Source: CAYTRS01 sp964440305
GTDB lineage: Bacteria > Patescibacteriota > Minisyncoccia > Moranbacterales > JAKLHP01
Assembly: GCA_964440305.1 (NCBI GenBank)
Contig: CAYTRS010000001.1
Location: forward strand, 40,175 to 104,174
DNA length: 64,000 nucleotides
Direction of reading: 5' to 3'
A program made the translations under genes and the position numbers. The notes under the pieces were generated by a model, which did no database searches, was not told where the DNA came from, and saw only the letters and a program-made list of their open reading frames with translations. Of the stretch, positions 63,058-64,000 are shown in pieces; position 1 is the stretch's first letter, and every line of letters starts with the position of its first letter.

Positions 63058-64000
63058 ATGAAAATTGGTATTGACGCTTCTAGGGCGTTTTCGAGGGAGC
63101 GCACCGGAATTGAAGAATATTCATATCAAGTAATAAAGCACCTGGTTAAGAAATTAAGCAATTACCAGGTTGTTTTATATTTAAATAAAAATTCAAAAAT
63201 CAAAATTCAAAATGACAAATCAAAATTCAAAATTGACGGAATCGAGCTTCCAAATAACTGGTCAATAAAAATAATTTCCATTCCAATATTATGGACTCAA
63301 CTAAGGTTATCTTTTGAATTACTAATTCATCCAGTGGATGTGCTTTTTGTTCCGGCTCATGTTGTGCCGATAGTACATCCTAAAAATACGATTGTTACCG
63401 TGCATGGATTGGAATATGAATTTTGCCCGAAGGCCTATTCTTTTTGGGCAAAGCTGTATATGCGCTGGTCCATCAAAAATTCCTGCCAATGGGTGAAGAA
63501 TGTCATCGCAGTGTCGGAAAATACGAAAAAAGATTTAATTAATTTATATAATATTTCTCCGGAAAAGATTAGAGTTATACATAATGGCTATGATAGTAAT
63601 TTCCAATTTCCAATTTCCAATTTCCAATCAAATCCAAATGATAAAATTTCTCCGCCAAAGGCGGATCAGCCCGGGGCTGAAAAATTTACAGTAAAAATCC
63701 AAAACTTAAAGCCGTATTTATTGTTTGTAGGACGAATAGAAGAGAGAAAAAATATCAATGGTATTATAAAAGCATTTGAAATATTGAAAGAGAAATATAA
63801 AATACCGCACAGTCTTGTTTTGGCAGGTTCTCCGGGTTATGGCTATAAATCAATAAAATTCGAAATTCGAAATTCGAAATTCGAAATTCTGGAGTTGGGA
63901 TATGTTAGCGATGCGGAAAAGTGGGATTTACTCAAAAGTGCTAGCGTATTTCTTTTCCCGACTTTCTATGAGGGTTTCGGATTGCCAATTTTGGAAGCGC
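63058..64000 (+). CDS. GT4-family glycosyltransferase, cut by the window end
   Basis: Open from ATG 63058 to the end of the window (about 314 codons). N-terminal MKIGIDASRAFSRERTGIEE, inter-domain VTVHGLEYEFCPKAYSFWAK and NVIAVSENTKKDLINLYNIS, and C-terminal PYLLFVGRIEERKNINGIIK and FPTFYEGFGLPILEA (donor E motif) identify the fold. Three or four stretches match repeat families yet stay in frame: NSKIKIQNDKSKFKI (63186-63234), NFQFPISNFQSNPND (63595-63633), SPPKADQPGAEKF (63651-63685) and [11 protein letters not shown] (63857-63889). Confidence 0.9.
   Translation, partial: MKIGIDASRAFSRERTGIEEYSYQVIKHLVKKLSNYQVVLYLNKNSKIKIQNDKSKFKIDGIELPNNWSIKIISIPILWTQLRLSFELLIHPVDVLFVPAHVVPIVHPKNTIVTVHGLEYEFCPKAYSFWAKLYMRWSIKNSCQWVKNVIAVSENTKKDLINLYNISPEKIRVIHNGYDSNFQFPISNFQSNPNDKISPPKADQPGAEKFTVKIQNLKPYLLFVGRIEERKNINGIIKAFEILKEKYKIPHSLVLAGSPGYGYKSIKFEIRNSKFEILELGYVSDAEKWDLLKSASVFLFPTFYEGFGLPILEA
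63186..63234. repeat. In-frame CAAAATTCAAAAT-type repeat in the GT4 gene
   Basis: Repeated AAATTCAAAA/TCAAAATT units translated as IKIQNDKSKFKI, in the N-terminal domain. Confidence 0.75.
63595..63633. repeat. In-frame TTTCCAA heptad repeat in the GT4 gene
   Basis: Tandem ATTTCCA heptads translated as NFQFPISNFQSN, in the linker between the two GT domains. Confidence 0.8.
63651..63685. repeat. CCGCC/CAGCC double-hairpin element within the GT4 gene
   Basis: CCGCCAAAGGCGG then ATCAGCCCGGGGCTGA, the same element as the intergenic copy at 55469, here translated as SPPKADQPGAEKF. Confidence 0.85.
63857..63889. repeat. In-frame AATTCGA heptad repeat in the GT4 gene
   Basis: Four AATTCGA copies, translated as [11 protein letters not shown]. 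Confidence 0.8.

Overview
The window is a compact, AT-rich bacterial chromosome segment with almost every gene on the + strand. The gene content suggests a Candidate Phyla Radiation (Patescibacteria) member, most likely Parcubacteria-like. Reasons: a TrbC/VirB2-type pilin next to recA, a stand-alone four-helix-bundle (23S IVS-like) gene, many single-pass surface proteins with no assigned function, genes that mostly lack Shine-Dalgarno sequences, and many short palindromic or heptameric repeats. Stops are standard (TGA is used as a stop), so there is no sign of code 25. The sequence is a metagenome-style scaffold with three 100-N gaps. Two of them are assembly artefacts flanked by the same exact 55-bp duplicated ends, and the genes they interrupt become intact when the copies are merged.

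Layout. 1-8.2 kb: replication and division core (dnaG, rpoD, ftsK, a RodZ-like protein, recA) and a pilin. 8.2-10.4 kb: rpsF-ssb-rpsR behind a structured leader that looks like an attenuator, then efp. 10.4-10.8 kb: a short minus-strand unit encoding a 51-residue Cys-containing membrane peptide. 10.8-17.2 kb: uvrB, uvrA, an M23 peptidase and a lysozyme-fold protein. 17.3-19.0 kb: two tandem SGNH hydrolases on the minus strand. 19.1-25.3 kb: a MacAB/Lol-type ABC exporter (permease, ATPase, membrane-fusion protein) followed at once by a FeeM-like N-acyl amino acid synthase, a PlsC-like acyltransferase, an E1/ThiF-like enzyme, a phosphopantetheinyl transferase and an acyl carrier protein. This looks like a miniature make-and-export cassette for an acylated metabolite. 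25.3-28.5 kb: membrane-anchored surface proteins. 28.6-34.7 kb: a CBS protein, an anchored cohesin/TSP1-like scaffold protein and a secreted dockerin-bearing polysaccharide-lyase-like enzyme, with a dockerin remnant between them.

34.7-35.0 kb: tRNA-Ala(CGC) and a duplicated 3' tRNA fragment carrying a 20-bp palindromic insertion. 35.2-44.3 kb: D-aminoacylase-like amidohydrolase, murD, glyS, M16 peptidase, AI-2E-type transporter, a nucleotidyltransferase-like protein and a short uvrC. 44.4-54.6 kb: a second full-length uvrA, a small membrane protein, rsmI, argS, a glycosyltransferase, ileS and a 41-residue membrane peptide. 54.6-64 kb: recO, a large anchored surface protein, tgt, a probable small RNA, a CAP-domain protein, murA, the four-helix-bundle gene, mreB and a glycosyltransferase cut by the window end.

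Two themes stand out. First, there are two possible specialised systems: the ACP-dependent acylation/export cassette and the cohesin-dockerin pair. Second, several families of short repeats sit in intergenic regions, usually just before start codons, and some lie in frame inside ileS, tgt and the last glycosyltransferase.
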